A DNA stretch of 64,000 nucleotides from Neobacillus dielmonensis (lineage in GTDB: Bacteria; Bacillota; Bacilli; Bacillales; Cytobacillaceae): the NCBI RefSeq assembly GCF_000612665.1, contig NZ_HG942077.1, positions 62,001 through 126,000 of the forward strand, in the 5' to 3' direction. Both the position numbers and the translations under genes were made by a program. Position 1 is the first letter of the stretch. Each line of letters starts with the position of its first letter. Shown in pieces: positions 24,294-33,969 of the stretch. The notes below the pieces were generated by a model that was not told the DNA's origin, did no database searches, and saw only the letters and a list, made by a program, of their open reading frames with translations.

Positions 24294-26900
24294 TTAAACT
24301 CCTTTCGGAAATGATTCAACCTGTTTCACAGTTCTATTTTGTAGTAGAGTGTCCCCAATAAATTCAATACACATAATCGCATTTAACGACCATTGTGAAA
24401 TCGTATTAGTGGTTACCCATGGTAGTTCATGGATTGGTCGAATCACTTCATCTTCTTTTACTAATACTGTTTCTTCATTAATAGATGATTTTCCTACTCT
24501 ATCATTCAATAATATGGACCATGCTAATTCTGAAAGCTCTTGGTTATTTTTTTTCATGGCAGCATAAGCAGTAATACCAGTTGAGAACATGGGCCAACCA
24601 TAACTGCCGCGTTTAAATTCTACGGACGTAGAACGAACCTTTTCTTCCCACGGAAGATTATAAAACTCGCCTATTTCGATTAACATCTCTTCCCATTCAG
24701 GATCATCGATTAATGGTGAAAGCTCGAACCATACCTGTGGCTCACCCATACAAATTGCTAAGTGTCCCCCAGCAAAATTCCCTATATCATAAATTTTTCC
24801 GGTTTTAGGATCATAACCATAGGCAGCTAATGCCTTCATTTTAAGTGGCATCTTTTTTAAACAGTCAATACCCGTCAAAATTTTGTCTCGATACTCCGTA
24901 TCCTCATATCGCTCCCAGCGGGTCATCCAATTCGATACAAAAGCAGCCCAATCCGGTCCAATTCGAGTGTGCGTCGGATGATCGTCTTTCGGAAAATAAG
25001 CCCGCATCGGATCAAGATTAACAGTGGTGTAATCGGCGTTCACCACTTCATCCATAATGTCGCCAATGCGCTCATCAGCTGTCAAATAATAATAGAATCG
25101 GTGGAGGCCAGCCATCGCAATCCTTGCTTCTTTACAGCCACAGCCCCAGTGGATAACATTATGCCTCGACCCGAGACCGGCGTATTCACCCATATGATAG
25201 ACATCCACCTCGCTTGTATGACGGGTCATTGCTTCCGCCATACGGAAGATATCGGATCTTCCTGACCGTAAGAACATGTACCAAAGCCACATGTTCGGCA
25301 CCAATTCGGTATTTTGCCATGCATAGCCGCCAATATCATAACGCCACGTGTGCCTTACATGATCATAGGTATGCATGACATCCCCATAGTTCCAGAATCC
25401 ATACCACCGTCTTTGTTCCACCTCTTTTTGGTAGAAATCAATCGTCTGATCCAGTTTTTCTTCTATTTCTTGTAGTGCTGGTGTACAGTGGTCTTCCAAA
25501 CTCCATTCACCAAAAGCCTTTACCTCATGGTAATATTGCGGTTCGCACACTAATAATGCCGGGTTCTCTTTATCACTGTTCCATTGCAGCAGTTCGCCAT
25601 GTGCTGGTGTACGATCGAAGCAATGAATAACAAGCTCACTAGTATTGGCAATCCCATAAGGCGTGCTGCGCATTTCTTCAAATCCTTCATAAGAGGATTT
25701 CAAATGCGTTTCTGTATCATAATGGCGAAGATCCATTGTCTCTCCATCCGGTGACCAAAACCATGCCTTTAATTCTGCTGTATCTTCTGCCATACCGCTG
25801 ACTTCCAGAGAAGAAGGATATCTTTTCCAGAAATTCCTAACTCCTGTTGCAAGCCCTCCACTTTCACTGCCTACAAAGATGGTTCCACCAGCACGATGGC
25901 CAACAGCCGCATGCAGCCAGCTACACCCTGTTTTCGTTTGTTTGGACAGACAATAGCTGTCCGCTGACTGCTGCACCAGTTTAAACCGGTCCCAAACGGC
26001 GGCATCATCCAAGATGTCGAGAAACTTCTCATCCTGATTTTCATCAAAGGTAATAAAGGTACCAGACTGTTGCTTTTTAAATAACTCTTCATATTTTCCT
26101 ACTGTCCGCATGGTTGCCAGATTCTTAGGCGTCTCGCTAAACAAACCGGTATCACCGACTAAACGGACATGACGATTATATAAAGGACCTTTCATCGGTA
26201 TAGAAAAGGACATGCCCAATCCTTTAATGTAATCTTCATGCGGATTGCCGTTGTAGATAATGGTATGATTGATTTTAATCGATGCTTGATTCACATAGAA
26301 ATAGAATCGTAATGTAAAAGGAATCCAGAGTCTTCCCCCATTTACTCGCTCATGTCTGCCCTCTACCTTTACTGTACAGCGGATCGGGCCATCTTGTTCA
26401 ACCGCTACTCGAGAAATATGACTGACAAAGTCCTCCTCTTTCTTGATGCGGTAACCCGTCGTTTGACTTCTTTCTTCCCGAATCAGGTTTAAGTGGCTTC
26501 CTGTGCATATGACTCTATTTTCCCGGGTGATTTGTTTAATAATGGTATTACCGTGTTTATTCAATTGGCACATGATACTGCCAGTATCAATTTCTATGTA
26601 TTCTTCGGATTCTTTAACGGTCAGGGTGCAATCCGAAACTTCGCATATTCCTAGTTTCATTTTGTATTGGTCTTCCACTTTTCCATCAAAAGACGCAGCA
26701 TGCGCTGTCCACTTAACACTTCCATCCGGCCAAAATGCAGTGGGCCATGTTTGGATTGGCTGCGGCTTCCCTTGTTCGTTGACCAACACCAGCTGATCCT
26801 GTCGTGAAAGAAAACCCCGTTTCCATGGGACTCCCCATGTTACCCCCGTTATTCCTGACGATTGTTGATCCAGCCATTTCAGATTGATATGAGATGTCAT
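24294..26900 (-). CDS. yetA: Exo-rhamnogalacturonan lyase-type protein, PL26 (YetA-like)
   Basis: An 868-residue cytoplasmic protein matching B. subtilis YetA in length. The N-terminus (about 1-90) is the RIFT-barrel part (GVTWGVPWKRGFLS, WPDGSVKWTAHAASF). The middle and C-terminal parts form an alpha/alpha-barrel with conserved aromatic clusters (RRWYGFWNYGDVMHTYDH, WLWYMFLRSGRSD, HNVIHWGCGC). This arrangement is that of PL26 enzymes such as the Penicillium exo-RG lyase, which remove unsaturated galacturonosyl-rhamnose from the reducing end. It follows the LplABC-type transporter genes in the operon, as expected for processing of imported oligosaccharides. Confidence 0.88.
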   Translation of the reverse strand: MTSHINLKWLDQQSSGITGVTWGVPWKRGFLSRQDQLVLVNEQGKPQPIQTWPTAFWPDGSVKWTAHAASFDGKVEDQYKMKLGICEVSDCTLTVKESEEYIEIDTGSIMCQLNKHGNTIIKQITRENRVICTGSHLNLIREERSQTTGYRIKKEEDFVSHISRVAVEQDGPIRCTVKVEGRHERVNGGRLWIPFTLRFYFYVNQASIKINHTIIYNGNPHEDYIKGLGMSFSIPMKGPLYNRHVRLVGDTGLFSETPKNLATMRTVGKYEELFKKQQSGTFITFDENQDEKFLDILDDAAVWDRFKLVQQSADSYCLSKQTKTGCSWLHAAVGHRAGGTIFVGSESGGLATGVRNFWKRYPSSLEVSGMAEDTAELKAWFWSPDGETMDLRHYDTETHLKSSYEGFEEMRSTPYGIANTSELVIHCFDRTPAHGELLQWNSDKENPALLVCEPQYYHEVKAFGEWSLEDHCTPALQEIEEKLDQTIDFYQKEVEQRRWYGFWNYGDVMHTYDHVRHTWRYDIGGYAWQNTELVPNMWLWYMFLRSGRSDIFRMAEAMTRHTSEVDVYHMGEYAGLGSRHNVIHWGCGCKEARIAMAGLHRFYYYLTADERIGDIMDEVVNADYTTVNLDPMRAYFPKDDHPTHTRIGPDWAAFVSNWMTRWERYEDTEYRDKILTGIDCLKKMPLKMKALAAYGYDPKTGKIYDIGNFAGGHLAICMGEPQVWFELSPLIDDPEWEEMLIEIGEFYNLPWEEKVRSTSVEFKRGSYGWPMFSTGITAYAAMKKNNQELSELAWSILLNDRVGKSSINEETVLVKEDEVIRPIHELPWVTTNTISQWSLNAIMCIEFIGDTLLQNRTVKQVESFPKGV

Positions 26901-26932
26901 GAAACCGCCCCTCTTCCCAATAGTTAAATGAA

Positions 26933-26963
26933 GAATCGAGCTATGCTAAACAAAGCCCGATTC
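26933..26963 (-). promoter_or_regulatory. Intercistronic stem-loop after the solute-binding gene
   Basis: GAATCGAGCT pairs with AGCCCGATTC (one G-T pair) in the 97-bp gap between the LplA-type gene and the PL26 gene. No T run follows on the - strand. Such hairpins often stabilize the upstream binding-protein mRNA or reduce downstream expression. Confidence 0.6.
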
Positions 26964-26997
26964 GATTCAGTTAAAATCATCCCTTAAATTATAACGC

Positions 26998-28539
26998 TTA
27001 CTTTTTCGTTTTGGAGTATAGTTGATTCATTTCTTTTGTCACTTGGTCTCCACCTTGGGATTTCCACTGCTCGATTGCGGCTTTTAGGCCGGCCTTGTCG
27101 ATTTGTCCGGAAATGTACTTAATTCTTGCGTCGTCAATAATTTGATCAAGTTGGGCTCCCATACGGCTATATGTCTCTGAAATCAATCCTGCAGCCGGGT
27201 TGCCCACTACATATTTTTCGTTTTCCTTTTGAATTTCTGCCTCTTTTTCTCTTAATGGTGTTTGTTGTGGTTTAATTGTTAAATCCTCAGGGATAAACGT
27301 TTGAAACTGGTTCAAATCCTGCAGGTCCTTCAGCACCGTCTTATCAGTAGTTGCAACAACATAGCCATTACCATCTAATGTGTACTGTTTGCCTTCAATC
27401 CCATGGAATAATAATCTTTGATTTTCTTGATTATTGGTTTGGTCGATGAATTTAAGAACTCTTTTCAATTCTGCTTCTGTTTTAACGGCAGGTTTCGGAA
27501 TTAACAAAAGATTACTAAATCCCGATGTTGGCAGATAATGCTTTTTCCCATCCGGATCAGCCACTCCTCCAAGAGCCGTCATAAAAGTTTTTTGTTCTTG
27601 CTGTTCGGCAGTTGAATTTTCACCAAATTCAAGCTTATCGAGCTCTTTTTCGATTCTGTGCGCGGAATCCACAACGTCCACAATGACCCCTGCTTTATTA
27701 TTTTGAATATCGTCGTACCATTTCGACGGAGGCATGGCGGCAAAATCTTTGTTGATGAGACCTTCATCAAATAGCTTTTTGAAGTAATCCAGTGCTTCTT
27801 GATATTCAGGGAATTCAAAATACGGTTTTAATTTCCCCTTTTCCACTCCCCATTCGTTCGGGACACCAAACCAAGTTTGGATGTTATCCCATGGACCACT
27901 GAATTGAGAAACCGTCATGCCATACGTATCATCTTTACCATTTCCATCTGGGTCATCATTTTTAAACGCAACGAGTATCTTGTATAAGTCATCAGTGGTT
28001 TTCGGTTCTTGTAATCCTAGTTTGTCTAACCAGTCTTTTCGGATCATGATACCGTTTCTTCCCAGTGCTCTTATTCTTGGAATCCCGTATAATGTTCCGT
28101 TTATGGAAGCATTCTGCCTAATAATCGGGTTCAATTTCTTTAAATTAGGGTAATCATCTATGTATTTGCCTACATCCCAGAATTCCCCGGATTGTGCAGC
28201 TTTCACGTAGCTACTTGCCGAAACCATGATGTCAGGCAAATCTCCGGAAGCCAGCGTAATGCTAAATTTGTCGGGATAGGTGTCATTCGGGGTCCATCTT
28301 AAATGGATATCTGTATTCGTTTCCTCTTCCAGTTTCTTCACAACCGTACTATTTTCGTCTGCTAGTTCTTGATCAAAGGAAGGCATCATAATCGTAATAT
28401 CGAGTGGTTTGTTACTATCACTTTCACCACCCTTTTTACTTTTAGTACTTGCTGCTTCGTTGTTAGAACAGCCAGCAGTAATTCCAGCGACCAATAGACT
28501 TGAGACAACCACCGGTAATGCGCGTTTCATTAACTTCAT
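26998..28539 (-). CDS. lplA: LplA-type solute-binding lipoprotein of an oligosaccharide ABC transporter
   Basis: A lipoprotein of about 513 residues that captures RG oligosaccharides at the membrane. A lipobox (VAGITAGC) follows a Lys-rich signal sequence. The ligand domain resembles B. subtilis LplA/YtcQ (GIPRIRALGRNGIMIRKDWLDKLG, DPDGNGKDDTYGMT). The open frame begins at 28587, but the ATG at 28539 lies behind the GGGGGAA site and starts the signal peptide correctly. The permeases LplC and LplB lie directly upstream. No ATPase is nearby, so a shared MsmX-type ATPase must energize it. Confidence 0.92.
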   Translation of the reverse strand: MKLMKRALPVVVSSLLVAGITAGCSNNEAASTKSKKGGESDSNKPLDITIMMPSFDQELADENSTVVKKLEEETNTDIHLRWTPNDTYPDKFSITLASGDLPDIMVSASSYVKAAQSGEFWDVGKYIDDYPNLKKLNPIIRQNASINGTLYGIPRIRALGRNGIMIRKDWLDKLGLQEPKTTDDLYKILVAFKNDDPDGNGKDDTYGMTVSQFSGPWDNIQTWFGVPNEWGVEKGKLKPYFEFPEYQEALDYFKKLFDEGLINKDFAAMPPSKWYDDIQNNKAGVIVDVVDSAHRIEKELDKLEFGENSTAEQQEQKTFMTALGGVADPDGKKHYLPTSGFSNLLLIPKPAVKTEAELKRVLKFIDQTNNQENQRLLFHGIEGKQYTLDGNGYVVATTDKTVLKDLQDLNQFQTFIPEDLTIKPQQTPLREKEAEIQKENEKYVVGNPAAGLISETYSRMGAQLDQIIDDARIKYISGQIDKAGLKAAIEQWKSQGGDQVTKEMNQLYSKTKK

Positions 28540-28593
28540 TCCATTTTCCCCCTTTGTTTTTTGAAAAGAAATAAATCCAACTGCCATGTCCCC

Positions 28594-29475
28594 TTAGCTT
28601 TTAACCGATCCTAGCAACACCCCCTTAGTGAAGTACTTTTGTAAGAACGGATAGACTAAGAGAATTGGGACAGTTCCTACGGCAATCGTTGCCATTTTAA
28701 CGGTTTGTGCTGGCGGTTCTACAAAGTTAGGATCCAAACGATCCCCAGCAGCCACAACATTTTGGGACAATGCCACCACTTGCCTTAAAATAACTTGCAG
28801 CGGCCATTTTTCCGGACTATTAATATAGAGCAGCGCTGCCGTAAAGTCGTTCCAGTGCCCTACTGCATAGAATAGGGAAAAGGTTGCGAGAATGGGCTTG
28901 GATAAAGGCAAATAAATTCTCCAGAGAACCCCCAATTCATTACATCCATCAATACGTGCTGCATCTTCGAGCTCCTTAGGCAGTTCTTGAAAGAAGTTTT
29001 TGACAATGATCAGGTTAAACGCACTGATGGCACCTGGGATCATCAATGCCCAATAAGTGTCTAGCAAGCCAAGGCCTTTTACGACCATATAGGTTGGAAT
29101 CATGCCGCCACCAAACAACATCGAAAAGATCACTAAGCCAAGAATTTTATTTCTGCCTCTTAAATCTCTCCTGGACAGTGGATAAGCCATTGTCATGGTA
29201 AAAAACATATTCACCAGTGTACCAATTATGGTTACATAGACTGAAACACCAAGGCTTCTAACCAAGGAACCATTAGAGAAAATATACTCGTAGGCATCCA
29301 TTGAAATCGTCTTTGGTATAATAAAAAAGGCTCTTGACCTTAATTCCGCATCTGTTGCAAACGAACCCGCGATAATATAGATAAATGGCAGCACCGTACA
29401 TACTGCAAACAAAATCAAGATGACGTAATTTAAACAATCAAAAATTTTGCCGCCTGTTGAATTCCACTTCCTCAT
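28594..29475 (-). CDS. lplC: ABC transporter permease, LplC/YtcP type
   Basis: A 293-residue inner membrane permease with about six transmembrane helices. The EAA loop, which docks to the ATPase, is visible as ELEDAARIDGCNELGVLWRIYLPL. Residues 1-30 contain the lead typical of carbohydrate (CUT1) permeases. It lies between LplB and LplA with short gaps (12 bp to LplB), and a strong AAGGGGG site precedes it. It forms a heterodimer with LplB. Confidence 0.93.
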   Translation of the reverse strand: MRKWNSTGGKIFDCLNYVILILFAVCTVLPFIYIIAGSFATDAELRSRAFFIIPKTISMDAYEYIFSNGSLVRSLGVSVYVTIIGTLVNMFFTMTMAYPLSRRDLRGRNKILGLVIFSMLFGGGMIPTYMVVKGLGLLDTYWALMIPGAISAFNLIIVKNFFQELPKELEDAARIDGCNELGVLWRIYLPLSKPILATFSLFYAVGHWNDFTAALLYINSPEKWPLQVILRQVVALSQNVVAAGDRLDPNFVEPPAQTVKMATIAVGTVPILLVYPFLQKYFTKGVLLGSVKS

Positions 29476-29487
29476 GTTTGATCCCCC

Positions 29488-30459
29488 TTAGTAAAGTCCC
29501 TCTTCGCCAAATTTCTTGGCCAGTTTATTCGCACCCAATACAAGAATGATAGAAATGATTGACTTAAATAATCCAACCGCCGTTGCAAAGCTGAATTGCC
29601 CGCTAGTTAAACCTATGTAGTAAACGTAGGTATCGAAAACATCCGCAACCGAACGGTTTAACGAGTTACTCATCAGATAAATGTGTTCAAAGCCATTGTC
29701 CAAGAAATGTCCCAGTTTAAGAATTAACAAGATGACAATCGTACTTCGAATAGCTGGCAAGGTAATATGCCAGAGCTGCCGCCATCTTCCGGCACCATCC
29801 ATCATAGCCGCTTCATACAATTCTGCATTCACACCTGTCAAAGCAGCCAAGATGATAATGGTGCTCCATCCGGTTGTCTGCCAAACGGTTTGAATAATAA
29901 TTAAGGGTCTAAACCATTGGGGATCCGTTAAAAATGGAATCGTATGACCGGTTACATTTTTGACAATTTCATTGATATAACCGCCGCTTGTCGTAAAAAA
30001 CACATAGGTCATACTGGTAACTACTACCATCGATATAAAGTGTGGAACATATATTAACGTTTGAATGCCTCTTTTTACGAGTGCGTTTTTCAATTCATTT
30101 AGCATCAAGGCAACGATAATCGGTAATGGAAAGACAAGGACCAAATTTAAAAACGATAAAATTAAGGTATTTTTAAATAACCGCAAGAAATCAGGGCTTT
30201 GGAAAAAGAATTTGAAATTATCGAGTCCTACCCATTCACTATGCCAGAAACCCAGAAACGGCTGATAGTCTTGAAAGGCGATCAACACACCCCACATGGG
30301 CAAATACTTAAAAAGCAGAAAGTAAAGTAGACCTGGAGCAACTAAGAGATACAACCACTTATCTCTTTTTAAACTTTGAAACAATGCTGACCTTTTGTTT
30401 GGTTTTACAATCAATGCCGGTTCACTCATTGCTTCTAGTGAAGAACTTGCATCTTTCAC
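29488..30459 (-). CDS. lplB: ABC transporter permease, LplB type
   Basis: A 323-residue membrane permease that starts at a GTG behind AGGGGGAG. After a 35-residue cytoplasmic lead come about six helices and the EAA loop ELYEAAMMDGAGRWRQLWHITLPAI. The phrase LPMWGVLIAFQDYQPF is typical of LplB/YtcP-linked transporters for complex plant sugars. It works with LplC and the lipoprotein in uptake of RG-derived oligosaccharides. It follows the GH2 gene in the same operon. Confidence 0.93.
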   Translation of the reverse strand: MKDASSSLEAMSEPALIVKPNKRSALFQSLKRDKWLYLLVAPGLLYFLLFKYLPMWGVLIAFQDYQPFLGFWHSEWVGLDNFKFFFQSPDFLRLFKNTLILSFLNLVLVFPLPIIVALMLNELKNALVKRGIQTLIYVPHFISMVVVTSMTYVFFTTSGGYINEIVKNVTGHTIPFLTDPQWFRPLIIIQTVWQTTGWSTIIILAALTGVNAELYEAAMMDGAGRWRQLWHITLPAIRSTIVILLILKLGHFLDNGFEHIYLMSNSLNRSVADVFDTYVYYIGLTSGQFSFATAVGLFKSIISIILVLGANKLAKKFGEEGLY

Positions 30460-30586
30460 TATAATCTCCCCCTTTTATCGATGTATCTTGATTTACAGCA
30501 TCAATGTGTGCTTGATTATTTTGGATTTCATTATTATCGAAATTTTTAAAATATTTATAGCCTGCTCGTTCCATTGATTTATTCAA

Positions 30587-33500
30587 TCATGGAAGCTCAA
30601 TCCTGAATAAATTTGCCTTCTCATCATAATAGGAGATTACTCCTTTTATATAAGACACAAATGCATTTATTTCTAGGATAAGGACCCCTAAATCATTTAT
30701 ATATGGTTCAGCATTTAATAGATTTTCTTCCCCATCTACCATAAGATGTGTCCGTCCTTTTTCTGCTATGATGGTTTTGCCGTCTGACGTCAAAGTAAGG
30801 AGACCTTTTTCCACATCATAATCATAGTCAAATAGATGAGGTTGTGTATTTTTCATTCTTTCTAAAATGAATAGAATTGGACTGTAGATGCTTCCGTGTT
30901 CATAAGAACTATATATCCCCCGTGTATCCGGCTCTTGGCCATTTACGACGATCTTGCAATACACCTTATCATCAGGCTTGTACTTTACAGCGTCTGCCTC
31001 AAAGATCGCTTCGAATGGATAAAAGCTTTTAGGCGGGAACTCAGCATAAGTAGGAGCCAGAATCTGCGGGAAATATAGTGACAATGCCCCTGTATCAACC
31101 GGTTTGCTTTCAATCGTAACGGAAGTTTCCTGAAGCCCCATCATTTTTGCAATCAATCGAATATTTCCAGCATTTCTAGTTGAACGGATGAACACTCTAT
31201 TATTCCCGCATTCCGCATACACATGATTTTGATGAATCACGCTATCCTCTTTTCCGTAACCATTAAACCGACCGCTATTATAGCCACCAAGAAAAATTCC
31301 CTCACCTTCGATGGTAAAATCAATTCTGTTATTGGCTATTGGATGCAGGCGGCCTTTTTCATCCAGGACCTCCACATCTACATAGGCAATGTCCGTTCCG
31401 TCGGCTAAAAGTCCTTGATCACCGACATGTGCGGTCAGTCTCAATTTGGATGGTTCTGCTGCCGTTTCAATGGTATTGCCCGCTACCTGATTCCCGCTAT
31501 AATCATAGCCCCTGGCAGTAATGGAACCCGATTGTGTGATATCAATATGATAAAAAGGGAAAACAAAGGTATTTACCGGTTTGTCACATATACCAGCCAA
31601 TTTTCCGTTGATGAAAAGCTCGATCTTGGCAATGGAATAGCTGCCAATCACGTAAACTGTTTTGTCCTTAGGATTCCGTAACCTATATTCGCCTGTTTTT
31701 CTCCAGTGAGTGCCATCAAATTCCTTCACCGCATAACGATAATTCGTATCTCCCTCGGGAGGATAATTCCAGTGTCCTACTATTTTTATCATTGGAACAG
31801 GTGATTGCATGGTTCGAAAAACCTCAAAGTTTTGCTTCTTTATTCGTAAAGGATCTACACGTCCACTCATTCTGGCATTTTCACTGGCTGCCTGTCTTCC
31901 ATGCTGGGCAGAGTCAGTCCAGCATAACGCTGCCGCTGCAGAATAATAATGTTTCCCAGAGGCCCCGCCGATACGGTCATTGAAAAATTCCGCATATCCT
32001 TTGGCTGCCTGAAGGGCATGATCCTCTGCAGTCAGATCGTGACAGTCACCACCAATTTGTTTCCTTCCGCCTCGCCCAAGCCAAAAATTATCATAATCAA
32101 AATCTGGCGGTGTGAAATCATCCCAAACACGTCTTGGTGCTTCCTCGCGCAAATATTCAGTTTCCATTACTGGCATTTTTTCTGATTGGTAGCGTCCCGC
32201 ATGACGATTTAACATCGTGCCTGCATATTCTGCCTCAGCCAAAACCTCTTCCGTATTTAAGGTACGGCAACCCATATATCTGCCGCCATAAGGGTCAAGC
32301 TTCTCTTTTAATAAGCGCATTTCACGCATATGTTGCTTATTAATTGCGTTATTACCCGCCTCCCAAAAAAGAATCGACGGATTGTTTTTAAAATAGATGA
32401 TAATATCCCGCATTAATTCAACACGCTGATCCCATTGTCTTCCGAAGTTTTCCTTTTCCTTGTCGCCTGCTGGCTGTGTACAAACCACTCCATAACGGTC
32501 AAAAGATCGAATGTCAGCGGGGGAACCCGCAACATGCATAAATCGGATATGATTGGCATTACTTTCCCGGATTAATTTTGCATCCATATCTTTGAGCCAA
32601 TCTGGAGCCGTACCAATTGCAGCCCATTCATTGGCTGCACGCTGGGCATACCCCGTAAGCCATACTTTTGTTTCATTAATAACCAATCCATCTTTGAAAT
32701 CATAAGAAAGCTTCCTAAAGCCTGTCACAGTCGTTACTGAATCTATAACCTCTCCATTGTGAATAAGGTAGGTTTGTACGGTGTAGAGATAAGGATCGTC
32801 TGGTGACCAAAAACGCAGGTTGGAAATTGGGTTGGAAGCCTTTACAATTGTAACCTCAACTGAGTCTGTTACGGTGGGTTGGACTTTCTCTTCAGACAGT
32901 GGTATGTAGCTATTTCCTTCTTTTCTGTAGGCGTCTCGTGGAGTAATCGATAATGGTGGGTAATCAGGGAGATTCTTCGCTGCTGGAATAAAGACTTGGT
33001 CAGAAGATATACGTCCTAATTCTTTTCCTTTATGGTCAAAAATAATCGATTCTAGTGTAATGGATTCATCCGAGCCAGTCTCATTTCGGATTTCCGCTTG
33101 CGAATGGATCGTGGCTTGTTCGTGTTTTATATTAAAATCAGTCCCATAAATATAAACGCCTTTTGTTTGTAGATTGCTATAAATGGGAAGTGTAATATAC
33201 AACTTTGGCTTTACATGTAACTTGATATTCTTAGAGAGTCCTCCAATACATGGATTAAAGTCATTGCAATTCCAAAAGAAGCCAACCCCTCGTACAGATT
33301 CGGGTATACTATCTGGAATTTGCGAGGCCATGAAGAAGCCTGGTTTTGCTCCCGGCATATTTGGTGTCTCCGCTGCAAAGGCATCCAAATTTCTAGAGGA
33401 AGTATTGTCTGTTGCAACGGCAATTAAGTTCTCGTGGTCATAATCAACATATGGAGTTAAGTCAAAAGCAAAAGGTGCTACCCCTGCCTCATAATATCCT

Positions 33501-33892
33501 GCCATTTTTCCATTTACATAGAGGTAACAGGTTTGACGGATCCCTTCGAATTCGATGAAAACTTTTTTACCATGATGAATGGCAGGAAGGTTAAACCATT
33601 TTCGGTAGAATGCAAACGTTCTTTTTTGTCCACTTCCAGCATCTTCAATGCGAGAAACGAATAAATCCTTGTCATTATAGGTGTGCGGAACCCCAACCGC
33701 TTCCCAATCCTTTTCTGCATACTCCTTTTCAAAAAAATATCTTCCTGCGTCATCCTTCCATTTATCCAATGCCTTGTTCAGAGGAAAGGCGTCCGCAAGC
33801 ATAAACTTCCACTCATAATTAAAGTTATAAACCTGTGCCTGACTTTCAACTGATGGTATGACGGTCTCGTTTGCTTTACTGTTAACTCGCAT
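30587..33892 (-). CDS. Glycoside hydrolase family 2 protein with altered acid/base motif
   Basis: An 1101-residue cytoplasmic protein with GH2 architecture: sugar-binding jelly roll (about 20-230), Ig-like domain (230-400), TIM barrel (400-700) and C-terminal beta domains (700-1101). Family members are beta-galactosidases, beta-glucuronidases and related enzymes; here a role in removing a terminal sugar from imported RG oligosaccharides is likely. The nucleophile segment METEY (E579) is present, but the acid/base motif reads NNPSILFWEAGNN at 503-515, with Asn515 where GH2 enzymes carry Glu. E511 might substitute. It is the second gene of the operon, behind the AraC-type regulator. Confidence 0.85.
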   Translation of the reverse strand: MRVNSKANETVIPSVESQAQVYNFNYEWKFMLADAFPLNKALDKWKDDAGRYFFEKEYAEKDWEAVGVPHTYNDKDLFVSRIEDAGSGQKRTFAFYRKWFNLPAIHHGKKVFIEFEGIRQTCYLYVNGKMAGYYEAGVAPFAFDLTPYVDYDHENLIAVATDNTSSRNLDAFAAETPNMPGAKPGFFMASQIPDSIPESVRGVGFFWNCNDFNPCIGGLSKNIKLHVKPKLYITLPIYSNLQTKGVYIYGTDFNIKHEQATIHSQAEIRNETGSDESITLESIIFDHKGKELGRISSDQVFIPAAKNLPDYPPLSITPRDAYRKEGNSYIPLSEEKVQPTVTDSVEVTIVKASNPISNLRFWSPDDPYLYTVQTYLIHNGEVIDSVTTVTGFRKLSYDFKDGLVINETKVWLTGYAQRAANEWAAIGTAPDWLKDMDAKLIRESNANHIRFMHVAGSPADIRSFDRYGVVCTQPAGDKEKENFGRQWDQRVELMRDIIIYFKNNPSILFWEAGNNAINKQHMREMRLLKEKLDPYGGRYMGCRTLNTEEVLAEAEYAGTMLNRHAGRYQSEKMPVMETEYLREEAPRRVWDDFTPPDFDYDNFWLGRGGRKQIGGDCHDLTAEDHALQAAKGYAEFFNDRIGGASGKHYYSAAAALCWTDSAQHGRQAASENARMSGRVDPLRIKKQNFEVFRTMQSPVPMIKIVGHWNYPPEGDTNYRYAVKEFDGTHWRKTGEYRLRNPKDKTVYVIGSYSIAKIELFINGKLAGICDKPVNTFVFPFYHIDITQSGSITARGYDYSGNQVAGNTIETAAEPSKLRLTAHVGDQGLLADGTDIAYVDVEVLDEKGRLHPIANNRIDFTIEGEGIFLGGYNSGRFNGYGKEDSVIHQNHVYAECGNNRVFIRSTRNAGNIRLIAKMMGLQETSVTIESKPVDTGALSLYFPQILAPTYAEFPPKSFYPFEAIFEADAVKYKPDDKVYCKIVVNGQEPDTRGIYSSYEHGSIYSPILFILERMKNTQPHLFDYDYDVEKGLLTLTSDGKTIIAEKGRTHLMVDGEENLLNAEPYINDLGVLILEINAFVSYIKGVISYYDEKANLFRIELP

Positions 33893-33969
33893 TTTGATCC
33901 CCCTGTATAAAATACCTTTCTCCTTGAAAAGGCTTTAAACAACATTTACTGAATGACCATCCTTTTTCC

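Noticed and set aside
30460-30586. A second promoter between GH2 and LplB
   Set aside because: The gap is AT-rich, but I found no convincing -35/-10 pair or operator, so nothing is annotated.
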